Assembly (NCBI GenBank): GCA_030152565.1
Contig: JASLJE010000040.1
Coordinates: 1-64,000 of the forward strand
Length of the DNA stretch: 64,000 nt
Direction of reading: 5' to 3'
Source: Peptoniphilaceae bacterium
GTDB lineage: Bacteria > Bacillota > Clostridia > Tissierellales > Peptoniphilaceae
Both the position numbers and the translations under genes were made by a program. The first letter of the stretch is position 1. Every line of letters starts with the position of its first letter. Of the stretch, positions 17,199 through 24,906 are shown piece by piece. A model generated the notes under the pieces. The model had not been told where the DNA came from. It ran no database searches and saw nothing but the letters and a program-made list of their open reading frames with translations.

Positions 17199-17501
17199 TT
17201 ATCTCTCCATAAACTTCATATAATTTAATTCCAAGTTCAAACTTTGTTTTAAAACTTGATAAAGATCAGTATAGATTCTCTTGGATGTAGCATCCATATC
17301 ATCCCTATCCTTGTATCTCACATATACTATTACATCTAACAGGTCATCCTTGCGCTCAACCTTTAAATATTTTTTATAGTTGTATTTTAAACCATTGGAC
17401 CCAATAGCAAACACTCTATCGATGTTGTCATCTTCGAGGATGGTCCTTGCAATAATCAAATCGATTACCTTATTAGATACCTTTATGAATCCTTTTGTCA
17501 T
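17199..17501 (-). CDS. Asp23/Gls24-like small protein
   Basis: 100 aa, no signal peptide. MTKGFIKVSNKVIDLIIARTILEDDNIDRVFAI resembles the Asp23/Gls24 opening (a 'G.i.is..Vi..IA' strand-helix), and DVIVYVRYKDRDDMDATSKRIYTDLYQVLKQSLNLELNYMKF fits the 'v.V.V..eyg..i.e...niQ..v...ie...gl.v..v.v' second half. Family members are envelope-stress or membrane-associated small proteins of unclear mechanism. It heads the operon with two wall hydrolases and is transcribed from the WalR-boxed promoter. The assignment rests on pattern only; it could be an unrelated small protein. Confidence 0.6.
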   Translation of the reverse strand: MTKGFIKVSNKVIDLIIARTILEDDNIDRVFAIGSNGLKYNYKKYLKVERKDDLLDVIVYVRYKDRDDMDATSKRIYTDLYQVLKQSLNLELNYMKFMER

Positions 17502-17529
17502 TTATTTTCTCCTTATTTCAATTAATACA

Positions 17530-17558
17530 ATTATAGCATAAGCAAGGAATTAGTTACA
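17530..17558 (-). promoter_or_regulatory. promoter of Asp23-like/glucosaminidase/amidase operon
   Basis: Minus-strand TGTAAC at the -35 position (17558-17553), 17-bp spacer, TATAAT (17535-17530). The -35 hexamer is itself the proximal half of a WalR-type box. Confidence 0.7.
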
Positions 17559-17601
17559 ATATTATTACATTTTTAGGCCTAAAAATTACATTTTCATTAC
17601 A
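17553..17601 (-). promoter_or_regulatory. two tandem WalR-type boxes
   Basis: On the minus strand TGTAAT-N5-TGTAAC (17569-17553) and TGTAAT-N5-TGTAAT (17601-17585), both exact matches to TGTWAH-N5-TGTWAH. Their centres are 32 bp apart, about three helical turns. The first overlaps the -35 of the hydrolase operon; the second lies 9 bp upstream of the -35 of the divergent cbpB promoter, so both transcription units could respond. Confidence 0.68.
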
Positions 17602-17610
17602 ATATTAAAT

Positions 17611-17639
17611 TTGAATTTAAAAAAATTCTAAATTATAAT
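17611..17639 (+). promoter_or_regulatory. promoter of cbpB
   Basis: TTGAAT (17611-17616), 17 bp, perfect TATAAT (17634-17639), then GAGGTG seven bases before the ATG. Confidence 0.75.
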
Positions 17640-17657
17640 AGAGATGAGGTGAATATA

Positions 17658-18143
17658 ATGATTAATGAAAAAATCGAGGAAATGCTATTAGAGGACACTG
17701 ACAGTTTGGTAATACCAGCAGAAAATGTTACTAATGTTCTAGGTGAACATAATTTATTTCACGCGGTTCTACTTTTAACTAATGTGAAATATTCTTTAAT
17801 ACCTGTACTTGATATTGATTCCAAGTTTCTAGGCCTAATTTCCATACATAAGATCATGCAATTTACAGGGGGAAATGTTTTCCAAAATCCAGAATTACTG
17901 GAAAGCCACCTGGTAGAAGAGGCCATTGACACTAGGTATCATACAGTTAATGAGGACTTTTCCATAGAAGAAGTTCTAAATGCCCTAATCGACCATACCT
18001 TTGTTTGTATAGTTGATGAGGACAATATTTTTAAGGGAATAATTACTAGAAGCTCTGTATTAAAGAGAGTAAATTACCTGGTTCATGAATTAGACAAGGT
18101 ATATGATATAAAAGAAAAACCAAAAAATATTATATTTGCTTAA
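17658..18143 (+). CDS. cbpB: CBS-domain protein CbpB-like (probable c-di-AMP receptor)
   Basis: 161 aa from the ATG at 17658, with GAGGTG upstream; the GTG at 17649 is part of that ribosome site. Two CBS modules: about 15-75 (SLVIPAENVTNVLG...YSLIPVLDIDSKFLGLISIHKIM) and about 85-145 (TVNEDFSIEEVLNAL...FVCIVDEDNIFKGIITRSSVLKRV). Length and motif order match YkuL/CbpB, which binds c-di-AMP and in Bacillus and Listeria controls the (p)ppGpp synthetase Rel; no rel gene is here. It is divergent from a wall-hydrolase operon and shares its intergenic WalR-type boxes. Ligand binding is inferred from family. Confidence 0.82.
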   Translation: MINEKIEEMLLEDTDSLVIPAENVTNVLGEHNLFHAVLLLTNVKYSLIPVLDIDSKFLGLISIHKIMQFTGGNVFQNPELLESHLVEEAIDTRYHTVNEDFSIEEVLNALIDHTFVCIVDEDNIFKGIITRSSVLKRVNYLVHELDKVYDIKEKPKNIIFA

Positions 18144-18144
18144 T

Positions 18145-18173
18145 AAAAAAACCTCTCCTAGAGAGGCTTTTTT
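18145..18173. terminator. convergent terminator cbpB/nagA
   Basis: CCTCTC-CTA-GAGAGG (18152-18166) with A7 before and T7 after. Confidence 0.85.
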
Positions 18174-18184
18174 ATGTCTATTTC

Positions 18185-19339
18185 TTATTTTTTTAATTCG
18201 TACTTTAATTCCCCATCTAAATAGGTTTTTAATAATTCTAATTTTTCATCTAAAACTATAAAGTCTGCTTCATAGCCTTCCTTTAACTTTCCACAAACCC
18301 CATCTAGTCCAACTGATTTAGCTGGTACTAAACTGGCCATTTGAATGGCTTCAAAGGCTGTTGCTATTCTCCAGCTGTAAACATTTGAAACAGCATCCTT
18401 TAACTTAAGTATGGATCCTGCCAAATTTCCTTCTGCCAATCTAGCTGTACCGTCTTTTACAACCACTGGGAACTCTCCCAAACTATAGTCTCCATCAGGC
18501 ATTCCCCCTGCCCTCATACAGTCTGTAACCAAGGCAACATGGTCTCTTCCCTTGCTTTCCATAACCACCTTTGCAGCCATAGGATGGACATGGTGGCCAT
18601 CACAGATTAGTTCTCCTACAGTTGTCTTAGTATTTAAAGCAGCGCCAACCATACCTGGTTCCCTATGGTGAAGACCACTCATGGCATTATAGGTGTGGAC
18701 AAAAATATTAGCTCCTGCATCTACAGCCTTAATAGCCTCTTCATAAGTGGCATCAGAGTGACCAAGGGCAACATAAACCCCCATCTTTCTAGCCTCTTTA
18801 ATAAATTCTTCAACACCCTTTCTCTCTGGTGCTATGGCTATCTTATTAACCAAACCATCAGATAAATCCTTCCATTTTTTTAACTCTTCAATGGAGGGAT
18901 CCTTCATGTATTCCAGGTTTTGAGCCCCCTTATACTTTTCTGTAAAATAAGGTCCTTCTAAGAAGACCCCTCTTACCTTGGCTCCTTCAACCGTCTTATG
19001 TTCTTCTCCTATAACCCTACAAGCATCATTTAATTGTTCAGTTGATGCTGTTAAGGTAGTTGGTAGAAAGGAAGTTACACCCATCTCTAAGATTCCCTTG
19101 GATATGGTGTTTAAGGCTCCCTTCTTGGCGTCCATTATATCTTCATTTTTATAGCCGTGAATATGGGTGTCAACTAGACCTGGTGCCAAATAGGCATCTC
19201 CAAAATCTATGACTTCAACCCCTTCTTCTGCTTCTCTCGCAAAGCCTTGGATGATTCCGTCTTCAACCATCATGTAGTCGTCAACTATTACCCTGTCTTC
19301 CAAGACAATGTATTTTGCCTTATAATATTTTTTTGTCAT
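18185..19339 (-). CDS. nagA: N-acetylglucosamine-6-phosphate deacetylase
   Basis: 384 aa amidohydrolase: VDTHIHGYKNEDIMD (metal site of the TIM barrel), EGPYFTEKYKGAQN with the metal-binding Glu, LGHSDATYEEA, FVHTYNAMSGLHHREPG, ICDGHHVHP and VTDCMRAGG with the catalytic Asp. It removes acetate from GlcNAc-6-P, feeding amino sugars from wall turnover into glycolysis or back to UDP-GlcNAc. No nagB is adjacent. Divergent from galE with overlapping -35 elements, and monocistronic up to the terminator shared with cbpB. Confidence 0.95.
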   Translation of the reverse strand: MTKKYYKAKYIVLEDRVIVDDYMMVEDGIIQGFAREAEEGVEVIDFGDAYLAPGLVDTHIHGYKNEDIMDAKKGALNTISKGILEMGVTSFLPTTLTASTEQLNDACRVIGEEHKTVEGAKVRGVFLEGPYFTEKYKGAQNLEYMKDPSIEELKKWKDLSDGLVNKIAIAPERKGVEEFIKEARKMGVYVALGHSDATYEEAIKAVDAGANIFVHTYNAMSGLHHREPGMVGAALNTKTTVGELICDGHHVHPMAAKVVMESKGRDHVALVTDCMRAGGMPDGDYSLGEFPVVVKDGTARLAEGNLAGSILKLKDAVSNVYSWRIATAFEAIQMASLVPAKSVGLDGVCGKLKEGYEADFIVLDEKLELLKTYLDGELKYELKK

Positions 19340-19379
19340 TTTCTTATCCTTTCTCTCATAAATAACATACCCTAACTAG

Positions 19380-19430
19380 ATTATACAATACAATTAAATC
19401 TTTGTTAACAGGCCTCTTATTTGTTATAAT
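19380..19430. promoter_or_regulatory. divergent nagA/galE promoters sharing one -35 palindrome
   Basis: Plus strand: TTGTTA (19402-19407), 17 bp, TATAAT (19425-19430) for galE. Minus strand: TTAACA (19408-19403), 17 bp, TATAAT (19385-19380) for nagA. The two -35 hexamers occupy the same GTTAAC palindrome, so polymerase binding should be mutually exclusive. Confidence 0.68.
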
Positions 19431-19463
19431 TTTAATAGATTAAATATTTGGAGGGATTTATAA

Positions 19464-20450
19464 ATGGCTGTTTTAATTATAGGTGGTGCCGGTTACATAG
19501 GCTCACACACAGTAAAGTATTTTCAAGAACAAGACGAAGAAGTCATTGTTGTAGATAACCTAAACACTGGCTTTAGAGAGTCAGTGGAAGTAGATTACTT
19601 CTACAATATAGACATTAGAGACAAGGAAGAGCTGGACAAGGTATTTAAAAAGCATGATGTTAATGGGGTTATACATTTTGCTGCAAATTCACTGGTTGGC
19701 GAATCCATGACCAAACCTTTTACTTATTATGACAATAACGTTTATGGCATGATGTGCCTTTTAGATGTTATGAGAAATAATGATGTTAAAAAGATTGTAT
19801 TTTCATCTACAGCGGCAACTTATGGGGAACCAGTTAATATTCCTATCAAGGAAGACGATCCAACTGTGCCTACCAATCCATATGGACAAACCAAGCTTGC
19901 CATGGAAGATATGATGAAATGGTTTGACAAGGCCTATGACATTAAGTATGTATCTCTTAGATACTTTAACGCTTCTGGAGCTGATAAGAGCGGAAAAATT
20001 GGAGAGGCTCACAATCCTGAGACCCATCTAATTCCACTTATCCTACAAGTTCCACTAGGCAAGAGGGAAAAAATATATGTTTTTGGTGACGATTATGAAA
20101 CCAAGGATGGTTCTGCTATCAGGGACTATATTCACGTTATCGACCTGGCAGATGCCCACTACTTGGCCTATAAGTATCTATTAGAAGGAAATGAATCAAA
20201 TATATTCAACCTGGGCAATGGTCTTGGCTACTCTGTTTTAGAGGTTATAGAGGCGGCTAGAAAGGCTACTGGACTAGAAATTCCTATGGAGATAGTGGGA
20301 AGAAGAGCAGGAGACCCTGCCATCCTAATAGCTTCATCAGAAAAGGCTAGAAAGGTCCTAGGCTGGGACCCTAAGCATTATAATCTTGAGGAAATTATAA
20401 TAGACGCTTGGAACTGGCACAAGGATAATCCTGGGGGATACGATAAATAA
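19464..20450 (+). CDS. galE: UDP-glucose 4-epimerase
   Basis: 328 aa extended SDR. NAD-binding GGAGYIGSH is at the N-terminus; DIRD, FAANSLVGES, the catalytic SSTAATYG with Y-x3-K in NPYGQTK, and LRYFNASGAD follow. It interconverts UDP-glucose and UDP-galactose (or the GlcNAc forms) for surface polysaccharide or galactose use. GGAGGG precedes the ATG. Monocistronic; no gal operon genes are adjacent, which favours a role in envelope sugar supply over galactose catabolism (inference). Confidence 0.94.
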   Translation: MAVLIIGGAGYIGSHTVKYFQEQDEEVIVVDNLNTGFRESVEVDYFYNIDIRDKEELDKVFKKHDVNGVIHFAANSLVGESMTKPFTYYDNNVYGMMCLLDVMRNNDVKKIVFSSTAATYGEPVNIPIKEDDPTVPTNPYGQTKLAMEDMMKWFDKAYDIKYVSLRYFNASGADKSGKIGEAHNPETHLIPLILQVPLGKREKIYVFGDDYETKDGSAIRDYIHVIDLADAHYLAYKYLLEGNESNIFNLGNGLGYSVLEVIEAARKATGLEIPMEIVGRRAGDPAILIASSEKARKVLGWDPKHYNLEEIIIDAWNWHKDNPGGYDK

Positions 20451-20464
20451 TAAAATACAGTAAA

Positions 20465-20502
20465 AAAATAAGAACCTGGCTAGCTAGCTAGGTTCTTTCT
20501 TT
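20465..20502. terminator. convergent terminator galE/apbE
   Basis: AAGAACCT (20470-20477) and AGGTTCTT (20490-20497) bracket a GCTAGCTAGC inner palindrome, with A- and T-rich flanks on both sides. Confidence 0.8.
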
Positions 20503-20504
20503 GT

Positions 20505-21578
20505 CTATTTACTTGTGGCTCCCTTAGATCTCATGTGTTCTTCCAAGCCCTTGGTTGAGCTTTCTCCCTCTTCATGGGAATACCATAAAACTTCCACGTC
20601 ATCATCCTTATAGTTTTCTAAAATCTTTTCAGCCTCTTCCTTGGTCGATAAGAATAGGGCTGTTGAAAGATAGTCTGCCAGGCCTGAATCCTTGGTTATA
20701 ATACTTACTGAGTTATAGATGGTCTCTGGTTTTAAACTAACTGGATCAACTATGTGATGGTAGTTTACCCCATCCTTGGTAAAGTATCTTTGATAGTCTC
20801 CACTGGTAACTACAGCTGTCTCACCTATGAAAAGAACATCTAAAAAGTCATCTGCCTCTCCCATTAAAGGATGTTCTATAGCTATTCCCCAGTTCTTTCT
20901 TCCATCCCCAGGGCTACCTATGGTCCTAACATTACCACCTGCATTTATAGAGGCGTGTTTAACCCCTTTCTCTTCTAATCTTTGGGCAACCATTTCAGCC
21001 GCATAGCCCTTGGCTACTGCTCCCAGGTCTATGGACATTTTTTCATCATCCAAGTAGACTGTTTTTTCCTTGTCGTCTAAGATTACTTTTTCTATGTCCA
21101 TGTGTTTAGAGGCCTCTAAAAGATCTTCTTCCTTAGGAAGAACTATATCTTTTTCTTCAGCTCCTTCATTTTTCATTCTAACATCATGCCATAGTCTAAG
21201 TACTGACCCCATAGCTATATTTACCTTGCCATCTGTCTTTTCAAAGTTAACTAGGGAAAACTTAATAACATTATAAAGATCATCATCTACCTTAACCGCT
21301 TCCTTGCCAGCCTGGTCATTAATGGTCTTTAGGTTGTTAACTCCCTCATAGTCATTATATCTATCATATAATTTATGTAGCCTAGTAAACTCTTCCTCTA
21401 CAAAGGCAAATTCTTCATCAAATTTATCTTCACTGTCAGTATAGGACAGGTAGAGAATCTTGGTGTCAAATGTTCCATAAAAAGTCTTCTTGTGGGCCTC
21501 TAGGTCTTCTTTCTGACTACAGGACGTCACAAAAACTAAGGTCAATAGTACAAATAAAGTGTTTCTAATTTTTTTCAT
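20505..21578 (-). CDS. apbE: FAD:protein FMN transferase, lipoprotein
   Basis: 357 aa from the ATG at 21578, where TTAGGAG precedes it; an open reading 28 codons longer would have to pass back through the upstream terminator hairpin. The lipobox FVTSC lies near residue 21, so it is anchored outside the membrane. ApbE motifs: YGTFDT at the start, LGAVAKGYAAEMV (FAD/Mg site), INAGGNVRTIGSPGDGRKNWGIAIEHP, TSGDYQRYF and HHIVDP. It transfers FMN to Thr/Ser of flavoproteins. The adjacent upstream lipoprotein is a candidate substrate. Confidence 0.93.
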   Translation of the reverse strand: MKKIRNTLFVLLTLVFVTSCSQKEDLEAHKKTFYGTFDTKILYLSYTDSEDKFDEEFAFVEEEFTRLHKLYDRYNDYEGVNNLKTINDQAGKEAVKVDDDLYNVIKFSLVNFEKTDGKVNIAMGSVLRLWHDVRMKNEGAEEKDIVLPKEEDLLEASKHMDIEKVILDDKEKTVYLDDEKMSIDLGAVAKGYAAEMVAQRLEEKGVKHASINAGGNVRTIGSPGDGRKNWGIAIEHPLMGEADDFLDVLFIGETAVVTSGDYQRYFTKDGVNYHHIVDPVSLKPETIYNSVSIITKDSGLADYLSTALFLSTKEEAEKILENYKDDDVEVLWYSHEEGESSTKGLEEHMRSKGATSK

Positions 21579-21587
21579 AAATACTCC

Positions 21588-21618
21588 TAAAACAAAACCC
21601 CGCATCATAGCGGGGTTT
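21588..21618 (-). terminator. terminator/attenuator between lipoprotein gene and apbE
   Basis: AAACCCCGC (21595-21603), loop ATCATA, GCGGGGTTT (21610-21618), followed on the minus strand by TTTTGTTTT. Only about 10 bp separate its T-tract from the apbE ATG, with the ribosome site in between and no room for a new promoter. apbE is therefore probably expressed by read-through. Confidence 0.82.
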
Positions 21619-21645
21619 AATATATTTACTTTAATTATAGTACAA

Positions 21646-22758
21646 TTATTTAGCCTTATCAATAGCTTCTGAAACTGTTTCTACATATCCATTAACGCCC
21701 ATAGTAACTGATGCTTTTAAATCTGCATCTGTTGTTTTACCTGATTCGTCAACTTCTAAGTTCTTAATTTCTTCTGCTGTTTTACCAGCTGTCCAATCTT
21801 CAAATGATGCGATTTGTTCATCCCATTCTTTTCCGATTTCTGAAGCAGCCTTCATATTGTAGTCTGCACCTAAAGCTTTTTTGGTAGTTCCTTCTGCAGC
21901 TATGTCAGTTTCTAACTTTCCATCAGCTGTATAAGCTACTGTATTTTGAGCTGTATCGATTATAGTCTTTACAACTTTTCCTTCAGCGTCTAAAGCTACT
22001 AGAGCGTAAGTTGTGTTGAATTCAACTGAAGCACCCTTGTCGTCAGCTTTTTCTTTAGTTCCATGACCAAAGTCTGAACTAACACCTAGACCAATTTTTT
22101 CAACGTTTTCAACGTCTACTGCATTGTCCCAAGCCTTAGCTACTAATTCTTTGTAGCCGTCAATCTTCATAGTAACTGATGCTTTTAAGTCTGCATCTGT
22201 TGGAACTGATTCTTCAGTTTCAATATTTTTGATTTCTTCTGCTGTTTTACCAACAAAATATTCTTCTAGGGATACCATTTGTTCATCCCATTCTTTTCCA
22301 ATTTCTGAAGCAGCCTTCATATTGTAGTCTGCGCCTAATTCTTTTTTAGTTTTTCCCTTTGCTTCGGTGTCAAAGTCAAAAGTACCGTCATCTTTAATAG
22401 CAGCCTTGTTTTGAGCTGTATCGATTTCTACCTTAACTACCTTGCCATCTTTATCAAAAGCTACTGCTGCAACCATAGTGTCTTCTTGAGCTGCACCCTT
22501 GCCATCTTCTAAGTCTTTTGATTTACCAAAAGATACTGTGCTAGCTAGACCAACTTTTGCAATTCCTGCAGCGTCAGCTGTTTCTTCGCCTTCTTTATCT
22601 TCTTCCTTGTCTTCGCCATCCTTGTTTTCGTCTTCTTTTTGCTCTTCAGCTGGCTTATCTCCGTCTGCTGGTTTTTCTTCCTTGTTACCACATGCAGCTA
22701 ATGAGAATACCATTACTAAAGCCAAAAGTAATGCTAAAATTCTTTTTGAATTTTTCAT
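21646..22758 (-). CDS. lipoprotein with two FMN-binding-like tandem repeats
   Basis: 370 aa. Lipoprotein signal with lipobox LAAC (Cys22), then a very acidic Lys/Glu/Asp linker to about residue 62, then two repeats of about 145 aa (about 65-210 and 220-367). Each ends in DADLKASVTM followed by a GY..xV..A helix, resembling the D-x-SGA-T/S-x-T end of FMN-binding domains where ApbE attaches FMN. Both copies keep Ser/Thr but have Lys where the glycine normally sits. A 20-residue block (LGADYNMKAA...WDEQ) is identical in both, and the DNA there is nearly identical, so the duplication is recent or homogenised. Adjacent apbE supports an extracytoplasmic flavoprotein role; this is inference. Confidence 0.7.
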   Translation of the reverse strand: MKNSKRILALLLALVMVFSLAACGNKEEKPADGDKPAEEQKEDENKDGEDKEEDKEGEETADAAGIAKVGLASTVSFGKSKDLEDGKGAAQEDTMVAAVAFDKDGKVVKVEIDTAQNKAAIKDDGTFDFDTEAKGKTKKELGADYNMKAASEIGKEWDEQMVSLEEYFVGKTAEEIKNIETEESVPTDADLKASVTMKIDGYKELVAKAWDNAVDVENVEKIGLGVSSDFGHGTKEKADDKGASVEFNTTYALVALDAEGKVVKTIIDTAQNTVAYTADGKLETDIAAEGTTKKALGADYNMKAASEIGKEWDEQIASFEDWTAGKTAEEIKNLEVDESGKTTDADLKASVTMGVNGYVETVSEAIDKAK

Positions 22759-22854
22759 GTCCTACCTACCTCCAAATATTTTATGCACAATTTATTCATA
22801 TTTTTTATCTGTGCAAATAATATAATAAACAATAAACAAGAAATTGTCAATAGA

Positions 22855-22930
22855 AAAAAATGACCTACAGGGCCCATGGTTCTACGCTTTAAAGGCATAC
22901 ATGTTCTGCAAACCAGGTCCTTACAAGGCT
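22855..22930 (-). ncRNA. candidate structured small RNA or large terminator
   Basis: A locally GC-rich island in an AT-rich gap. On the minus strand 22919-22862 folds as a long stem: GACCU/AGGUC at the base, CAG/CUG, CAUG/CAUG, then UAUGC-loop-GCGUA at the tip, separated by small internal loops. It is followed by A and seven U (22860-22854). A TATTAT-like -10 lies just upstream (22940-22935). It does not match any RNA family I can recall. It may be an independent transcript of about 75 nt or the terminator of the esterase gene, whose stop is 70 bp upstream. Confidence 0.4.
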
Positions 22931-22990
22931 TGATATAATATTAACATTAAATTTCTCTAATATTGATTAATGACTAATCACCACTTATAA

Positions 22991-24898
22991 TTATTCTCTG
23001 TTGGAAAAAAAGTTTATTTTATTGGTCAAGGTGTTTAAAAAAGTCTTTTGATAAAAACACAACCAGATACAGGCCGGCTTTTCGCTGGTATAGCTAACCC
23101 TGTGCTTGATCTTTGAGTCTATTTTCAAACCATCTCCAGCCTTTAGGCTATAAACTTCATCTTCTGTTTCTATCTTGGCCTCTCCCTGCATTAGATAGAC
23201 AAACTCTATGTCATCTTGAACCTGCCAGGTTGTAGTTTGGCCTGTAGAAATTATTCTTTCCACCTTGGTAGTCTCATCTTCGTAAAGAATTTCTATCTTT
23301 TCCTCTTCCAAGTCCAGATCCAAGTCTTTAAAAAGATTGTTTAAGATGGTTAAGTCTACCAAATCTGTCTTTCTCTTGCTATTTCTCCTAGGAAACTTAT
23401 ATCTAATCTTTCTATTATAAGGGCTAAATACTTCACTATAATAATTTGAGTGAACAAACTCATCTATTAGCTCTTCCCTAATAACATTTTCATACTTGGC
23501 TTCCACGTCATAGCACTTGGCCAAGAATTTTTTATCTTCCACCCTGGCCCAGTCCAGGTCTTCTCCCCTGGCAAATTTAGCAAAGTCTCCCTGCATAAGT
23601 TCAGTAACCTTCTTAGGTGCTTCCATGTCTCTGGTAAAGCTAAACATCATGTCAGCCAGGTAATTATTTTCATAGTTTGCAAAAAGTAGGGGAAGGTCTG
23701 ATGCGTGAAAGGCCTTAAGGCCTACCATTCTAGATGCTGTAGTGGCATAGTCAAACCTATACATCCAAACAGGGGCAAACCTGCTGGCCTCATCTGCAAA
23801 CCACAGGGAAGCAGACTTGATTACCAGATCAGAATATATCTGCCTGTAAACATCCATACCCACATTGTACTTTTTATAGATTGTTTTTATATTTTCCTTG
23901 TATTCTTTTTTCTCCCTATTTAAGCCTTCTTGTAAGAAGGAGTCTAGACCCCATTCCTTACTTAGCTTACTATAGGTAAGCATGCTCATCTCGTCATTGG
24001 TAACCCCTATTAAAAGAGGCTTCTTGCTTCCTCCTGTGTTTCTCAACTTAACCAAGGGAAACTCTTCTATATAGTCGCCTTCAATGACCGGACAAAAAGT
24101 AGATGCACCATAGCCTATAAAATTGGTAAAGTCCATAGTTTTTTCAGCTATAAACTTAGGGTCTAGGCCTAAAAGATCCTTCTTACTAGGATTGGCCCCA
24201 ATAAATTCTAAAAACATATCAGACCTATAGTGGGCCTCATAGGAAGGAACAAAATAGGATGATATACCTGACATAGAGATGGCCCTTGTATAAAGGTCAT
24301 CAAATTCCTCCAAGGTATAAATCAGCATAACAGAGGTTCCTCCTGCTGATTCCCCTGATATGGTTATGTTTTCTGGGTCTCCCCCAAACTTTTCTATATT
24401 GTTCTTAATCCAGGTCAGCGCCAGGTGCATATCCTTAACTGCCAGGTTGGATTCAAAGGACTCATCCACATAGCTAAAGTCAAGAAAGCCAAAAACTCCC
24501 AACCTATAGTTAAAATTAACTACTATTAAGTCTTCATTATTAGCCAGGTTATAGCCGTCTACCATGGGTTCTGAGCCGCCCCCATTCATATAGGAGCCTC
24601 CGTGGATATAAACAAAAACCGGCTTCTTTTCTTCACTACCACCATCCTTCTTCCATATATTCATATAGAGACAGTCTTCTGATGCAGTATCTGTATTTCC
24701 AGGTTGGTAGCACTCTGGACCAAAGCTAATAGCATTATAGGCTTGGTCCCAACTATGCTCCTCGGCCCTTCTAAATCTTTCTGCCTGGCCATACTTTATA
24801 CCTAGAAAATGTTGAACCCCATTGTAGATAAAGCCTTGTAAGGGCCCACTGCTAGTTTCAATCATTTGCGTTTTATTGTTTTTGTTTATTATTTCCAT
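22991..24898 (-). CDS. type-B carboxylesterase fused to a C-terminal cupin domain
   Basis: 635 aa, no signal peptide. The alpha/beta-hydrolase esterase domain (about 10-500) shows SEDCLYMNIW, the oxyanion-hole YIHGGSYMNGG, nucleophile Ser184 in ISGESAGG, the probable acid Glu303 in GVTNDEMS, and the histidine His398 in KAFHASDLP. The last 75 residues (about 555-625: QVQDDIEFVYLMQGEAKIETEDEVYSLKAGDGLKI...HRVSY) form a small cupin barrel. Esterases of this family hydrolyse varied carboxyl esters; the substrate cannot be inferred. A cupin tail is not part of the usual para-nitrobenzyl esterase architecture and may be regulatory or bind a ligand. Monocistronic. Confidence 0.85.
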   Translation of the reverse strand: MEIINKNNKTQMIETSSGPLQGFIYNGVQHFLGIKYGQAERFRRAEEHSWDQAYNAISFGPECYQPGNTDTASEDCLYMNIWKKDGGSEEKKPVFVYIHGGSYMNGGGSEPMVDGYNLANNEDLIVVNFNYRLGVFGFLDFSYVDESFESNLAVKDMHLALTWIKNNIEKFGGDPENITISGESAGGTSVMLIYTLEEFDDLYTRAISMSGISSYFVPSYEAHYRSDMFLEFIGANPSKKDLLGLDPKFIAEKTMDFTNFIGYGASTFCPVIEGDYIEEFPLVKLRNTGGSKKPLLIGVTNDEMSMLTYSKLSKEWGLDSFLQEGLNREKKEYKENIKTIYKKYNVGMDVYRQIYSDLVIKSASLWFADEASRFAPVWMYRFDYATTASRMVGLKAFHASDLPLLFANYENNYLADMMFSFTRDMEAPKKVTELMQGDFAKFARGEDLDWARVEDKKFLAKCYDVEAKYENVIREELIDEFVHSNYYSEVFSPYNRKIRYKFPRRNSKRKTDLVDLTILNNLFKDLDLDLEEEKIEILYEDETTKVERIISTGQTTTWQVQDDIEFVYLMQGEAKIETEDEVYSLKAGDGLKIDSKIKHRVSYTSEKPACIWLCFYQKTFLNTLTNKINFFSNRE

Positions 24899-24906
24899 AC
24901 TTCCTC

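Noticed and set aside
22784..22815. TGCACA-N20-TGTGCA inverted half-sites before the lipoprotein gene
   Set aside because: Six-base arms at that distance are expected by chance; no known regulator fits.
22499..22825. Plus-strand open frames opposite the acidic lipoprotein linker
   Set aside because: The Ser/Pro/Leu-rich translation is the mirror of GAA/GAC-rich codons on the other strand.
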